A stretch of 51,908 bases of DNA from Basidiobolus meristosporus CBS 931.73. Lineage: Eukaryota > Basidiobolomycota > Basidiobolomycetes > Basidiobolales > Basidiobolaceae. How positions within the stretch are numbered: the first letter of the stretch is position 1; every line of letters begins with the position of its first letter. Shown here in pieces: positions 1 to 11,120 of this stretch. Made by a program: the position numbers and the translations under genes. The notes beneath the pieces were generated by a model. That model worked only from the letters and a program-made list of their open reading frames with translations. It was not told the origin of the DNA and ran no database searches. Where the stretch lies: positions 1 to 51,908 of the forward strand of contig MCFE01000625.1 in NCBI GenBank assembly GCA_002104905.1. Reading direction: 5' to 3'.

Positions 1-2
1 TT

Positions 3-239
3 ACTTTATTTCAAGATAATCCAGGATGTGTACAATTAGGTAGAAATCCAAATTTTCATGCTAGAACTAAGCACATATATATCAGACATCATTTCATACA
101 TAAAGCTATAAAGAATAAATTAGTTAAGTTGGCTTGCTGTCCTCCAGACAAAATAATTGCAGACATATTCCCTAATCCATTGGAAAAAGGCAAATTTGAA
201 TTTCTTAGGTCAAAATTAGGATTAGTTGGTATAGATTAG
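3..239 (+). CDS. Ty1/copia polyprotein, C-terminal end (partial, cut by window edge)
   Basis: An open frame runs from base 3 to a TAG at 237-239 (78 residues). It carries the conserved end of the copia RNase H domain: a DNxG-type motif (residues 5-8), a NPxFHARTKHI-type block, IRHHFI, an ADIFxxPL block and the terminal KFEFLRSKLGL. These motifs are typical of the last 80 residues of Ty1/copia Pol. The upstream part of the element lies outside the window. The frame is intact to its stop, so the element may be fairly young, although nothing more can be said from this piece. A short purine-rich stretch and a 3' LTR follow directly, as expected for the 3' end of a copia element. Confidence 0.9.
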   Translation, partial: TLFQDNPGCVQLGRNPNFHARTKHIYIRHHFIHKAIKNKLVKLACCPPDKIIADIFPNPLEKGKFEFLRSKLGLVGID

Positions 240-267
240 TCAGTATGAGCTTTTAGTTGAGTGGGTG

Positions 268-606
268 TGTTGTAATTCCACCTGGATATTCACCTAACTT
301 AGTCACTTAGATTATTACCTACAAATTGTGGAGAATACTGACTAAATTCCTTGATGGGATTTTCTTGGAGTATTTTCACAAAAATATCAGGTACCAGGTA
401 TTTGATAATTCTCAAAGTTGTCCAGACAGCCCCAAACTTTGCACTCATGCTCCTGGGACCATCCAGAACTTATTCTATGTGCTTGCTATACCAAGATCAT
501 GTAAAGCTATAAATACTAAACTTACATTCAACAAATCATCAAGTGAAAACCACATAATCTACTAGTTCTCCCAATCACCTCCAATATCTCCAAGACTCTT
601 GCAAAA
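268..606 (+). mobile_element. 3' LTR of the copia element
   Basis: The LTR starts with TGTTGTAA at 268, 28 bases after the polyprotein stop and just after a purine-rich tract (gagtgggtg), and ends near 606 with TTGCAAAA, a degenerate form of the TTACAACA end seen in the intact copy at 37303-37650. At least four further related LTRs or fragments occur at 1640-1870 and 35967-38720, sharing internal blocks such as CTTAGTCACTTAGATCATTA and the CTCTTGGGACC region. Length about 339 bp. Confidence 0.85.
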
Positions 607-1639
607 TCATCTTTGCTGCATAGAAGGAACTCAACTAGCAAAATGTCACCATAAGAGCTGAGCCATTTCCTGATGTAACAGCAGAGGAACACTGTAAAGT
701 CTATTAAGTACAATAACAGTGCCCAAATATAATGCCCACAGAAAGACTCATCACAGCATGGGAGGGAAAAAATGTAATTGACCTACCAAAGCCAAATAAT
801 CAAAAGACTTCAAGAACTGTGAAGCCAGTGAGAAAAATGATGAGGAGTGGGCTAAAATTCAAGAGGCTGTACAAAGTCTAACACATCATTACCATAAGGC
901 CAGCATACCAAGGGACCATTGCAAACTCAAAGCCAAGTAGAATGTGCTTGATCTGTTCCATGAGCATTATGCTGGACTAAGCAAGTAAATAGATTTTGGG
1001 CCATCATTGATTTGCTAAGAGAGTATCTCAAAAGTAGCAAAAACTATCAAAGGCAGAAGAACAAGGGTGCCACAGCTAAAAATTAGCAACATCCTCAAAG
1101 GCCCATTACAAGCAGGGGCAACAGACCTAAGTAAGCAGCAAAGAAACATCAAGTAGCTGGAAGAATGATGGTAAGGGAAGTGCAGGCAGAAATGGATTCA
1201 CCAGTGCAATACTTATTGAGGAAAAGTGTTGTTCCATTCAAGAGGCACTCAGTCAAAGTAGCAGTAACAGACCAGGTAGCAATAAAGACCAGCAGCTTTC
1301 TCAGGAGCCCATCACAACCATGGCTGAATGCTTATAACAAGCAGCAGAGAAACATTGGTCTGCCAAAAGAGTGCCAGTAAGGGACAAGCAGGTGGAAATG
1401 AGTCCACCAGTGGAGCATTCATCTGCGTAAATATGTAGTTCAATACAAGTACTCAGACAAAGTAGCTGTCAAGACCCAGCAGTGATAAAGAAAATGGTAA
1501 AGGGAAAAAAGTCTACCAAAGCCAGACACAGGGAAGCAAGAGAAAAAAGCTGCAGTTCTCACCTATTAGTTTCATAAGACTGGAACAGTCTGAATCCCAT
1601 TATTGCCAAGACAGCATCAATACCTCTTAGTCACAGGAC
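607..1639. other. Decayed AT-rich repeat-like sequence, no gene recognised
   Basis: About 1 kb downstream of the LTR with no convincing coding frame, only short frames broken by stops. The stretch is purine-rich on the + strand, contains several loosely repeated segments around 1140-1500 (variants of cagtaagggacaagcagg-like text), and has essentially no CpG until about 1424. It is most likely old transposon-derived sequence, but I do not recognise the family. Confidence 0.4.
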
Positions 1640-1870
1640 TTAAATTTTGTGATGGCCTTTTGACAGGATCATCGCAATTATTTTTCATAGGGAGTATGTG
1701 AATCTTGGAATATCTTACCCAAAGTCTTTGTCCGGATTCACTCTGAAAACCCTGCCAAAATATCAGGTACTCAGGACAAGAAAAATTTCAAAGTTGTCCA
1801 AAGATTGCTAAACTTTACACACATGCTCTTAGGACCTTTGCCAACATATTGTGCATATACTCACCTGTTG
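1640..1870 (+). mobile_element. Degenerate copia LTR fragment
   Basis: The segment matches the central and 3' part of the LTR at 268-606: an ACCAAAATATCAGGTA-like block near 1755, a TTTCAAAGTTGTCCAAA-like block near 1785, and the ACACATGCTCTTAGGACCTT block near 1820. The terminal TG/CA ends are not clear, and substitutions are frequent, so this is an old copy. Confidence 0.6.
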
Positions 1871-3829
1871 GTAGATTGAGTTCAGCCAATGCCGCCGTAC
1901 CTTTGTATCACTCCAGGATAGGAACAACAACCAAGTGGTAGGAGCCAGACTGTGTATCAGGTTTACGGTGACTTAGATGAGTTTGAAGATATTGATTAGA
2001 TTTAGTCGGTAAGTGTATGGAATATATGCATGGGATTTGGCTTGTCAGTAGAGACCCACGATAGATTAATAACCCAGGGGGTAAACCGAACTGCAACACA
2101 ATCAGCCAACAACGCCTCCAACCCTGATTTCATGTTTCTCATATGATATGATGATGACTACTGTCACTCATTAGCAACAATCGTGAACAATCAAGCCCGC
2201 CAACAAATGCGTGGAGTGGGAAAGCCAGTATACGCCAAGAATCTGGACTGTAGATAGCCATTAATAATGCGTGGTAGCTAACCCTAAGCACTTCATGTAA
2301 CGCATTAGGACATCGTTAGATGGGTAACATATAATATGACACATGGGTACATCAACCAGTTCCTCAGCCCAGTGACAACAATCCTAGCAGGCTGTGTGTC
2401 CGTATGGGCCCGCCTGATTGGTGCGGCACAGCGTAGTTTGGAAATATTCGCCGAGTTTCCTCCATGATTAGTGGAGAATCTCTGCCATCCAAATTAGCAA
2501 GTGTAACAAGCCGGGTACTGCTGCGAGCCATTTGAAACAACGTAACCATACTCACCGGAGTCAATCTATGGGATGAGAACCTATGGTAGCCTACATATCC
2601 ATTGTGCGCGAAGAAGCATAGGAGAGGATTTTTCTCCCATGCAACCCGTTTCAATGGAGCCTGCTGGAGGCATCGAGTTCGGCATCTGGTTATTCATCTA
2701 GTATACGGTGATCTTTGCGTTTGCGGGAAATTCTGAGGATTTCTCTGTGTTGATAAGCATCCTCTGCATTGCTCGATGGTTTTCACACTCCGTCTGGTCA
2801 TCGAGTATGAGGGAGGAAGTGGTGCTAAGACAAGGGGCTGTGCAGCCAAGGTGCGAGTGAATGAGACAGATCAGATTGGAAATCATTATTGGAAGAAATA
2901 TACGATTACGCTCTCCGATTTCACGGCAAACGGATCTCGATGGTGGAGGAGGCCGCTTAGAAATGGGTGACTGTAGTACAGTGAAACATGGGGGAAAACC
3001 GAACTTCGGATCCTAGTGGCACCAGGAGCCGAGCCCATCCACATGGAAACCTCGTTCATATGGCCACCGCAGAGGACAAACTCGGTCTGGAGGGAACCAT
3101 GAAACACAACGATGAAATAGGCTTATCAAGTACCCAACGGGACCAGTCAGCCTAGTTTAGTCATGATGTGGGGGATGGATCGAACGAAAGCACCATGTCA
3201 GGATGATGGACAGACAACAGCCGAGTCAACGACGGGATGGATTTCCGAGGTTGTCTTCCGAAGATGCGCATCTCTGGCCATCAGTATGCCCAGCAAGCAC
3301 CATGACTGGCTTGCTAATCGGTACACACGCTGCCCCTGGGATCCGGCCATGTCAGACATGTAGCACAGTCTGAGCGACTTGGCCAACTGAGAAACTTGTT
3401 ACAAGATAGCGAACAAGAAACATGAGCCACTGTATATGAACATACCACCAAGTTTCACCTCCCCGCCGCCCCATTGGCCTGCACTAGAGGAATCGATTGC
3501 TCCAACCCGTTTTTCTCGATGATTAAGCATATCAGGAGATGACTGGGCAAATGACAAATCCCAGACCAATCTTGGAACTCTATTCTACTGAATGTACAGC
3601 GACCATTTCGATTCGGGGATTTGAATACAAGAATGCCTACTTACGTAGGAGCTCTTGCATAAAGACGATCTGCACTGTCGGGTGCTGATCGTAGGTTTCA
3701 CTGTGCCGAACATTCCATATAACATAGATAACTGATGGATCCGGCGGGGGATGTCTGTTCTCAGCAAACTTGCTTGATCTCTCGTGCGCTTATAAGCACT
3801 TGATCCGCACTCCCCCTCAGCCATTGAAG
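1871..3829. other. Intergenic, no supported gene
   Basis: The base composition changes here from the CpG-poor repeat zone to a more balanced one with normal CpG. Several short frames exist on both strands (for example 2364-2654 minus and 2776-2970 plus), but none shows a recognisable domain, and joining them with plausible introns did not give a family I know. It could be a decayed gene between 2360 and 3110. The last 200 bases serve as promoter for the HSF-type gene. Confidence 0.4.
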
Positions 3830-4747
3830 ATGCAAGAATCACACACTGGCAAATGGGACACTAGGGTCCCCTTGTTCGTTCTGAAATTATACAAGTAAAT
3901 CCTTCTCTTCTGACCCTCGCCTCTCCTTCGATGCCTGACTGACCATCTGATTTTCCCAGCATCCTAAGCGACCCCATCTTTGGAGACATGATATCTTGGG
4001 AAGAATCAGGCAGCAGATTCGTCATATCCAACCCGAAGGAATTCGCCTCCCAGGTGCTACCCAAGTATTATGAGACCAGCAAATTTGCCTCCTTCTCTAG
4101 ACAACTCAACGTAAGTGCTGCCCTGCGTGGGGGTCTGGCCAGCATATCTAACCTTCCCTCTACAGATATACAACTTCTATCGGATTTCCGATCGGCGACG
4201 GACGAAGCAATACAGCGAGAATTCAAGTATTGTTTACTCTCATCCACACTTCCAGCGGGCCAAGCCCGAGCTCCTCCATCACATTCATCGCAAAACTGGC
4301 CCCTATTCCCAACAAAAAACCTACCTAGAGCAGCCAAAGAGGCCCGTCCAACCCTCCCCACCCTCACCAACCCCAAGCCACGATTTGCCTGACCCCTCCT
4401 CCGCCGCCTCCATTCCCGCCCCCACCTCCACATCCACTCCAACCCAATCATACCCAACATCAACCGTAAATGCTGAGCTCGAATACTCACTGAGCGGCAC
4501 CGGTAGGTGCATGAACTGTGAGAAGCTAATGCAGGAAATAGCCGTATTAAGGAATACAATTGAACAATACATTTCGGTATTACCTGAGCCATTAATACTT
4601 GATAGCAACAATCCGCTGAAATTACTCTCATTCTATCCTGTTGCCGCCTCGGTGCAGGATTCCTCATCGCTATTGGGGGAGCCGTATGCTACGTACCTCC
4701 AGCCAACAATGGACCTCTGTGCCCCAGCTTGGCATATACAATATTAA
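3830..4747 (+). CDS. HSF-type DNA-binding transcription factor, 265 aa, 3 exons
   Basis: Exons 3830-3894, 3960-4110 and 4166-4747 (introns 65 and 55 nt, GTAAAT..CAG and GTAAGT..CAG) close into a 265-codon frame. The first ~100 residues are a heat-shock-factor DNA-binding domain: VPLFVLKLYNIL at the start of helix 1, ISWEESGSRFVI, the LPKYYETSKFASFSRQLNIYNF recognition-helix region (split by intron 2), and the wing ending in HPHFQRAKPELLHHIHRK. A Pro/Ser/Thr-rich linker follows, then a short heptad-like segment around CEKLMQEIAVLRNTIEQ. It lacks a long HR-A/B trimerisation coiled coil, so it resembles the smaller fungal HSF-type regulators (Skn7/Sfl1/Hsf-like) rather than full-length Hsf1. An AATAAA overlaps the stop. 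It is convergent with the nitrate reductase gene, 159 bp away. Confidence 0.82.
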
Positions 4748-4906
4748 TAAACCCATGTGAAGCGCACAGGTTCTGCGTCTCGAAACACTACGGGGAAGCG
4801 GCGGAGGGGGCTTTGCATCCGGTGGACATACCCGTTAGTGTGCAGGGACCATTTATTAATGATTGGTGTTGGGTGTTGCCGGTACATACTGGTCAGTTGG
4901 GCTTGT

Positions 4907-7315
4907 CTAAAGAGTAATGATGGACGATGGGTTGAGTTGGAGTTTTTCCAAATTTGGGATGCATATGTGCTGTATCATGCCTGGTGGTCCGCACAGTAAG
5001 ACGATGGTGTTTCGTTCCCCTGGATTGGGGAGCATCCTTTGGCACATACTATGGTCCACTGGGCCAATGGAGTGGGTCCAGCTAGCGGACGTGCTTTCGC
5101 TCACCGTGTAACACACCGTGAGTTGATCAGGATGCTGGCGCACGAGGTTGTTGAGCTCCTCATACAAAATGACATCATCGTCCGTCCGGTTGGCAAAGAT
5201 CAATGAGAGCCTCGTTGGATCCTGGGGGTTCTGGAGGATCGACTTGATCACCTGGTACATTGGGGTGATCCCGCTGCCACCAGCAATCATTCCAATATGC
5301 TCGACGACCCCTCCCGCCTTGCCCTGATGAGCACTGTAGAGACCGTTTCCGTTGTAGGCAAAATGGCCGATGAGACCTTTCATCTCGACCGTCTCCCCGA
5401 TTTGTAGGGAGTCAAGATGTTGACTCATTAGCCCGCCGCATGGGAATTCGGCGCTCACGTTTGGGAAATACACCTTGACAATCAGATCGATATGGCCTGG
5501 CTCGTTGTCTGTCGAGGTCGGGGTGTAAGTTCGGGTGATGGTCCTTGTGCCAATGTTACTCCTGAGGAGAATGTGGGATCCTATTGGAAGGCCTGGCCTA
5601 TGCTGTGCTGTGGGAAGCTTGAAACGGAACAACCGCGTGTTGTGGTTTAGCTGGACCTTTTCCATCAATGGAAATTCCCGATATTCCCGGGGCGAAAGGG
5701 CCACTAGATCGTCCGGCTCGTTCTTCGCCGCAGGGCGGATCGTTTCGTCGGCCGAGCCTTGACGCAATTCCCCTATGTAGAAGGTGTGCAACACATTATG
5801 TGCGTTGCTGGAGTGGATCGACTCGAAATCCTCCGTGCAATCGGATCCAGCGTTGATCTCTATGCTATTTCTACCACCTGGGTGCATGGCAATGAATTTC
5901 GTGACATCGTACACTTGCTCGTTGATAAGGACCCAGCAGTCATCGGGCTTGTTGTGTTCCTTGATCTCGTTGTGTGAGTAGGATTTCTCTCCTCCAGTGA
6001 TGCGAATACTCTCATTTGGGGTAGGTTCGAATGCTGTCGCGGGCGTAGGATCGCTGGGATGCATCCACCCACCCTCTTGGTTGCCAGCCACGCAAGGATG
6101 CTCCATTCGGTACCCCATCTTTCCGTTGCCACCTTCCTCCTGGGTGACCTTCAGCCGAAAGTAGGCGTTGTTCATCTGGCCCAGGACATTCCAAGTAATC
6201 TGGGAAGGCTGGGTGTTGTAGGTTGCGTCCCAGGCACGAACGACAATCTCCTTGCAATCAGACAATTCTCTTACTGGGAGGTCGTATGACCATCTGGCCC
6301 AGGACCAGTACTTTTTGCTGATTGGAGAAGGGATTTGAGGTTCCAAAGTGGACATCAACCACGATTCACCACCATCCATCGAGAGCTCCACCCTGATTAT
6401 CTTGTTTCCGCTTCCGGTGTATGCGTAGCCTCGAAATAGATAGGTATCTTGAGAAAGCGGAATGAACTCGTCATTTTGTGGATAGGCAATGGCGGAGTTG
6501 ATGTTGAGGGAGTTGATGACCGTGTCAGGGTTTCTCCACCAATCCTCCACATCGTTAGTAGGGATTATGCGATTATCGTGAATATGATACCAGTTGTCGG
6601 ATTCTTGTTTGGCGACTGTTATCCTCTTCAACCACTTCACCATCCGCCCGCCAATGAACCCAGGCATAAGCAGCCTGATAGGATAGCCATGATCTGGAGG
6701 TAGCTGCTGACCATTCATTTGGTATGCAATGAGCACTTCGTTAGCCGGGTTCATGACATGGCTGTAGCGGATGCTAGTAGCATAGGTTCCATTTGGGAGC
6801 TCATCACTCCCTTCAAAATGAACGTACCATTCTTCATCATCCGTATCTGGTGTGTGGACCCCGCAAGCACGCAGCAACTCGCAGAGCATCACTCCACCAA
6901 AAACCGAGGTGGAAACCGCGGCCGAGCCCCAGTTGAACCCCTTCGATTGCTTGACTAGATTTACCTCCCGGCGACGATTTCCGGCGCAGGCAAAAGTCAC
7001 CGGGAATTGCCGGCTAGGAAACGCAGCCAGCTCGTTCATGGTAAACGTCTTTGGACTGCTGACCATTCCGGTGACCTCTAGTGTGTGCGTGTCCCAGCTG
7101 AGCCTAGGCACAATGCCATGATTACGTACATAGAATAGGGCGTTGGGGGTAATGTGGCCTTCGGCGTGCAAGCGGGACGGAGAGGGCTCACTATTGAACG
7201 GATGGCTTCCAGTGAGTCGTATCAACTCCGGATGTCTCTTGATCCAGTGATCTGGGGTTCGCTTGTCCCGCTGATCAAGAATAACCTCACTGTTGGCTTT
7301 AGATTCAAAGGCCAT
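4907..7315 (-). CDS. Nitrate reductase (eukaryotic, assimilatory), single exon, 802 aa
   Basis: Reduces nitrate to nitrite with NAD(P)H in the cytosol. The order of domains is complete: N-terminal molybdopterin domain with the Mo-ligand cysteine in FACAGNRRREV (about residues 108-118); Mo-cofactor dimerisation domain (WARWSYDLPV, WNVLGQMNNAYFRL); cytochrome b5 domain with the haem motif HPGG (about residue 480); ferredoxin-reductase FAD domain (RTYTPTS) and the NAD(P) domain with GGSGITPMYQ, ending in CGPPGM. The ATG at 7313-7315 is chosen because the domain begins soon after it. At 802 residues it is slightly shorter than most fungal enzymes (~860-900), the difference being a short N-terminus. 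No introns. No nitrite reductase or nitrate transporter is adjacent, so this is not the usual nitrate-assimilation cluster within this window. Confidence 0.96.
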   Translation of the reverse strand: MAFESKANSEVILDQRDKRTPDHWIKRHPELIRLTGSHPFNSEPSPSRLHAEGHITPNALFYVRNHGIVPRLSWDTHTLEVTGMVSSPKTFTMNELAAFPSRQFPVTFACAGNRRREVNLVKQSKGFNWGSAAVSTSVFGGVMLCELLRACGVHTPDTDDEEWYVHFEGSDELPNGTYATSIRYSHVMNPANEVLIAYQMNGQQLPPDHGYPIRLLMPGFIGGRMVKWLKRITVAKQESDNWYHIHDNRIIPTNDVEDWWRNPDTVINSLNINSAIAYPQNDEFIPLSQDTYLFRGYAYTGSGNKIIRVELSMDGGESWLMSTLEPQIPSPISKKYWSWARWSYDLPVRELSDCKEIVVRAWDATYNTQPSQITWNVLGQMNNAYFRLKVTQEEGGNGKMGYRMEHPCVAGNQEGGWMHPSDPTPATAFEPTPNESIRITGGEKSYSHNEIKEHNKPDDCWVLINEQVYDVTKFIAMHPGGRNSIEINAGSDCTEDFESIHSSNAHNVLHTFYIGELRQGSADETIRPAAKNEPDDLVALSPREYREFPLMEKVQLNHNTRLFRFKLPTAQHRPGLPIGSHILLRSNIGTRTITRTYTPTSTDNEPGHIDLIVKVYFPNVSAEFPCGGLMSQHLDSLQIGETVEMKGLIGHFAYNGNGLYSAHQGKAGGVVEHIGMIAGGSGITPMYQVIKSILQNPQDPTRLSLIFANRTDDDVILYEELNNLVRQHPDQLTVCYTVSESTSASWTHSIGPVDHSMCQRMLPNPGERNTIVLLCGPPGMIQHICIPNLEKLQLNPSSIITL

Positions 7316-7615
7316 CGTTCTAAGGAGCCCTCGCCGCTGTCGCGATGCTTAAGTACTTGGAATCTCATCATAAACCTTTACCCGAATACAATGTTTAATC
7401 CAGCATAGCTGAATGAAAGACAAAATGCGTAAATCGGCAAAGCTTCTCAAACATGGAAATAATCGATTGCATGGAAGATTGTGTCGCACCATTTGTCTCA
7501 TCCCAGCAAATCCGATTTCTTTCCGAGATTGGCTGAGTATTCTGGTTCGTTGGCCAGAGATCAGTATGCATGGAGTATGTATGAATGCCCGCCAATTCAA
7601 CGGGAGCTGGCCGCA

Positions 7616-7622
7616 AGATAAG
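7616..7622 (+). promoter_or_regulatory. Candidate GATA-factor site upstream of nitrate reductase
   Basis: AGATAAG lies about 300 bp upstream of the nitrate reductase ATG, in the 400-bp gap before the next gene. AreA/Nit2-type GATA factors bind HGATAR in fungal nitrogen-regulated promoters. A single site is weak evidence, since such a motif is expected by chance every few hundred bases. Confidence 0.3.
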
Positions 7623-7714
7623 TTTAGACCAAACTCAACAAGCACGAGGTTCGCCGGATGTCTTTATTTAGTACAACTAGTCATACGTTTAGCTAAAGGG
7701 GGGAATGAACAGTC

Positions 7715-10181
7715 TCAATGGATGGATTTGGTTCGTTTGCGGATTTTGACTCCAAACTCGGGCTGAGTGGGATTGATCGATCTGTACAGCGCTCTCGATT
7801 TCAATTCTGACCAAACTACGCAAATCCTCCGATGGTTAGCCTCCTCTTCATCTTCCAAGAAACCCAGCACACTTACATTTGTTCAGCTCCAGCTCCACAA
7901 GGCACCTGTTTCGAATCTGGGGAATCATGGGCCAGGTCGAGGCCTCACCCTTACGGATCCAGTAATCCAACGCGTTGTGGGTGGGGTTGGAGAAAAGGGT
8001 GTTGAAGTCCTGGTGCCAGGTCAGTTAAAAAGACGGATTCCACTCAGAATATTGTACAACTCACACTAATACTGAGGGAGGGGACGATGGTGACATTTCC
8101 CGATAGCTTGATATCGATCAATCCACGGAACACCCTGGGCAGCAGGTTAAATTGTTCCAACTGGAGAATGCTTTAGAAAAGGGGCTTCGGCGCATCGTAA
8201 AACCGCCAGGCTGTACCTGTATTAAGCGGTGTCTAGCTTCCGTCATGATGATCCGCATGATTTTGGTGAGTATCCCTCCAGGCTCCTTGAGTCCGCGGGA
8301 GATGAACGGCACAATATACGGATTGGCTTGAGAAACAATGAAGTGATTCACGTGAAATAGTTCGGTCAATCGCGTGGTGTGCGACTCGCTATGCAATAGA
8401 TATTAAATATTCGTCATGTAGTTTGCCACCCAGACTATCTACCTCTCATTCAACGCAGCCTCACTCCATTTGATTGCTGGGAATATGCATTAATAGGAGG
8501 GGATTGATATCTATGATGTGAGTCTACCTGAGGGGTTCCAAGAAACAATCTTTCCATTCTTGTCTTTGGCCAATAGCTCCACTGATTCATAAAGCCCCAT
8601 CATTGCTGTAGAAGCGCAGGCGGCACTCCAAATCAACTAGGAGAACTCTCAGAGGATGAAGTCCAATAGAATCTTGAGCATACATACCACGTTCGGGGCA
8701 GTCAGATAGTTGAGCAGCTGCGGTACTTCGTATTTACGGGTTGGGGATACTGTAATGTTTAGAATGCGACCAGTCTTTTTAAACGCATCCTAGTAAACCA
8801 ATGGTTCTCAGCATTCATTCAATGCCGTGCATGTGATGATCAGATCGGCTACCTCGAAGGTAATGTCACCGACGTTACTTCTCACACAATCTTCTAATAT
8901 TTTGACATCCAGTAAATACCCTGGAATACCACTTAGCACTTGGAACTGGCTTTTCAGATGAAAGTCTCAAGCATACCATGCTTCAAGAGCCTGTCGATTT
9001 TTCTTCGGATATTTCCCTCCACTTTTACCTTAGCAAATGCCTGTAAGTTGATTCCTCCAGGTTTGCAAATGTCCTACTCCAACTGACTTAGACCAGGAAG
9101 AATGAATGCCAACACGCTCACCTACCGGCAGCTCCTCGTCGGTATGAATGCATACCAAGGTTGCTATCAAAGCCCCTACCCCTGTTCCGCATAGGATTTT
9201 AGGAAGTAACTTTTGCTCGTGTAACGCTTTAACAACTCCTAAATGGTAGAGTCCTGAATACCGAGTGGTACGGGTTAATCGGAAGACAAGCTAAAGCACG
9301 ATTTCACCGAATTACCAAATGTGGTGCCCCCTTGCAAAATCAAAGCAGTCCGCCCAAAACTTTGTTGGGTGTCGTTAAAGAAGTCCATCTTCGCTTGCAC
9401 ACCAAGTTTACTTGGATCGCTGTTGGCAATGATGGCAAGTTCAAGAACCAGCTCGGAGATGTATTCCTCGATCAGTCTCTTTGTACTGTTGGTGTATCTT
9501 TGGTTATTATTTGTTGGGGTAGCTACAATGATGGGCTCTCTTACCCCACGTAGGAATGTCTATAGAGGCGTCGGTCGTGTATACCACCAAGATTCCGGAG
9601 CAGCCCTACATATCTTTGAATCAGCCGCTTGAGAGGTTTTTACCAGATACAACCAGCAACATACCAGAGCGTAAATAATATATCATCGCCTGAACATCAT
9701 CATTCTCCCGCACTCCAATTAGGTGTTCCAAGCGAGAGTGGATTAGTCTATAATCGTAATAACCGGATACAGGATTACTCTTCCACACGTTATTTCCTAA
9801 CAGCCTATGGGAGTGAATAAACCACGACAAGGGAATTGCCAATGATGTCTACTTACTCATCCAAAGTCAAGGCAGCTTTTAGCCAATCTTCATAGTTTTG
9901 GGCAGTCTTCAGCTGTGAACGAAGCTTATCTTCTCGGCTAGGTTCCCATAGGAAATTAAGATAGCTCTGTGAAAAAGTAACTCTTCAATACAGCACGCAG
10001 CTAAATCATTGGAATGCTCAATTACCCTCCACCAAAATTCCGCCACTTCCACAATTAAGGCAATAGACGCAAGAATTAGCTTCAGCAGGCTCTCAAACAC
10101 TTTGCTTATTTTCGGCATGAGAAGAACAACTTGAGACAACGTACTACACGCAAACAATTTAGCATATGGTGGCTTAGTCAT
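7715..10181 (-). CDS. Patatin/TGL-family (Tgl3/4/5-SDP1-like) protein lacking the catalytic dyad, 15 exons
   Basis: Fifteen exons (10181-10026, 9966-9857, 9804-9665, 9605-9545, 9485-9316, 9253-9126, 9040-8977, 8920-8853, 8789-8688, 8636-8528, 8476-8443, 8388-8217, 8160-8065, 8009-7877, 7815-7715), all with GT-AG borders, give a closed frame of 547 residues. It contains the N-terminal DUF3336 region ([39 protein letters not shown]), the patatin core ([40 protein letters not shown]), and the C-terminal [22 protein letters not shown] and [10 protein letters not shown] blocks of lipid-body triacylglycerol lipases. The lipase GxSxG is GTGVG (Ser to Gly, near 9175), and the catalytic Asp position in the W-x-D-G motif reads W-S-E-A. 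The start could also be the ATG at 10118. This is probably a pseudoenzyme on lipid droplets, because splicing and frame are preserved. Confidence 0.8.
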
Positions 10182-10189
10182 CACCAAGT

Positions 10190-11120
10190 AGGATTTTCAT
10201 GTGAGAATAGACTGTCCTCGTGATTGTCAAACTGAATGATATTCTTTAGTCATCACGATATTTATTTGCTAGCAACATATCTATATTTACTGTTTGCAGG
10301 ATATTGGTTGGTGCAAATGGTGTTGACCAAGAAGACCTGGAGTTGTCAGCTCCATTCGTAGGAACGGTGCGCTGAGTGTTGGTGGTGGGTACTGAGGTTG
10401 GATATATATGTAATGCGGAGAAGGATTCTCGGATTTGGACTTCGTCTCTTCCTTTTACGAAGCAAGAAGCGAAACGCCAATAGACAACCTTGAAACGCAC
10501 ACCAGAAATATCGTCAACTGCATGACCAAAACCAGGGCAAAGAACTTCGACATTCTCCGCGACAAATTTCAACAGTCATTATTGGGAACAAGGGTGGTGA
10601 TCTTTTTCAATTCTAGATTAGCTGGATACAATCATGATTATAAATAGCAGAGTTGGGCTGTTTGGCTCCAACACCAATCTTTTCCGGCAGTCCCCTTGGT
10701 GCGAGTAGAGCCTCCTAATAGAGAAGGTTTGGAAGCGTTACCAAGGGCACCTTTGTCAGCCCAGCACTCCTTGAGACGATGGTTACGAAGTTTGTGCGTG
10801 GTTGGGATAAACTTGATAATGGATTCGATACATAAACATGACCATGAAAGTGAACACACACTAACCCATATTGGAAAAAGTTGTCGGGTAGCAAGTGCGA
10901 GGTTGCTATTTTGGGTGCCATACCGAGTGCTATTTCATTGAGAGATCCATATCAGAAACAGGTTAAATAAGTTAATCATACTTCCCATCCATTTTACATA
11001 GTAACCCATCCGATGTTGGCAAAACAAATATTTCGCTTAGCACGATCCATCATCGAATTATAGTCCGAAAAATGAGCTAGTCCAGCGGTTCGCGTTTCAC
11101 TTCCTTTTCTACGGTTGAAC
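10190..11120. other. Intergenic, no supported gene
   Basis: Divergent spacer between the TGL-like gene and the PPWD1 gene. A minus-strand frame at 10246-10572 (108 codons) and one at 10715-10921 (starting MAPK) are open but match nothing I can name. The second could be a decayed gene start, with some resemblance to the start of ribosomal protein eL13, but this is too weak to call. Confidence 0.35.

Noticed and set aside
2364-3110. Possible decayed gene built from short frames on either strand
   Set aside because: No consistent frame or splice pattern and no recognisable motif.
4068-4667. A 199-codon minus-strand frame across the HSF-type gene
   Set aside because: Overlaps all three HSF exons, low-complexity Arg/Gly-rich, no family; shadow frame.
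10715-10921. Possible start of ribosomal protein eL13 (MAPK..., then a QPRT/KLRNHRLKE-like stretch) on the minus strand
   Set aside because: Similarity is only a few residues over mixed frames; a working ribosomal gene would be far better conserved, and even a pseudogene cannot be supported.
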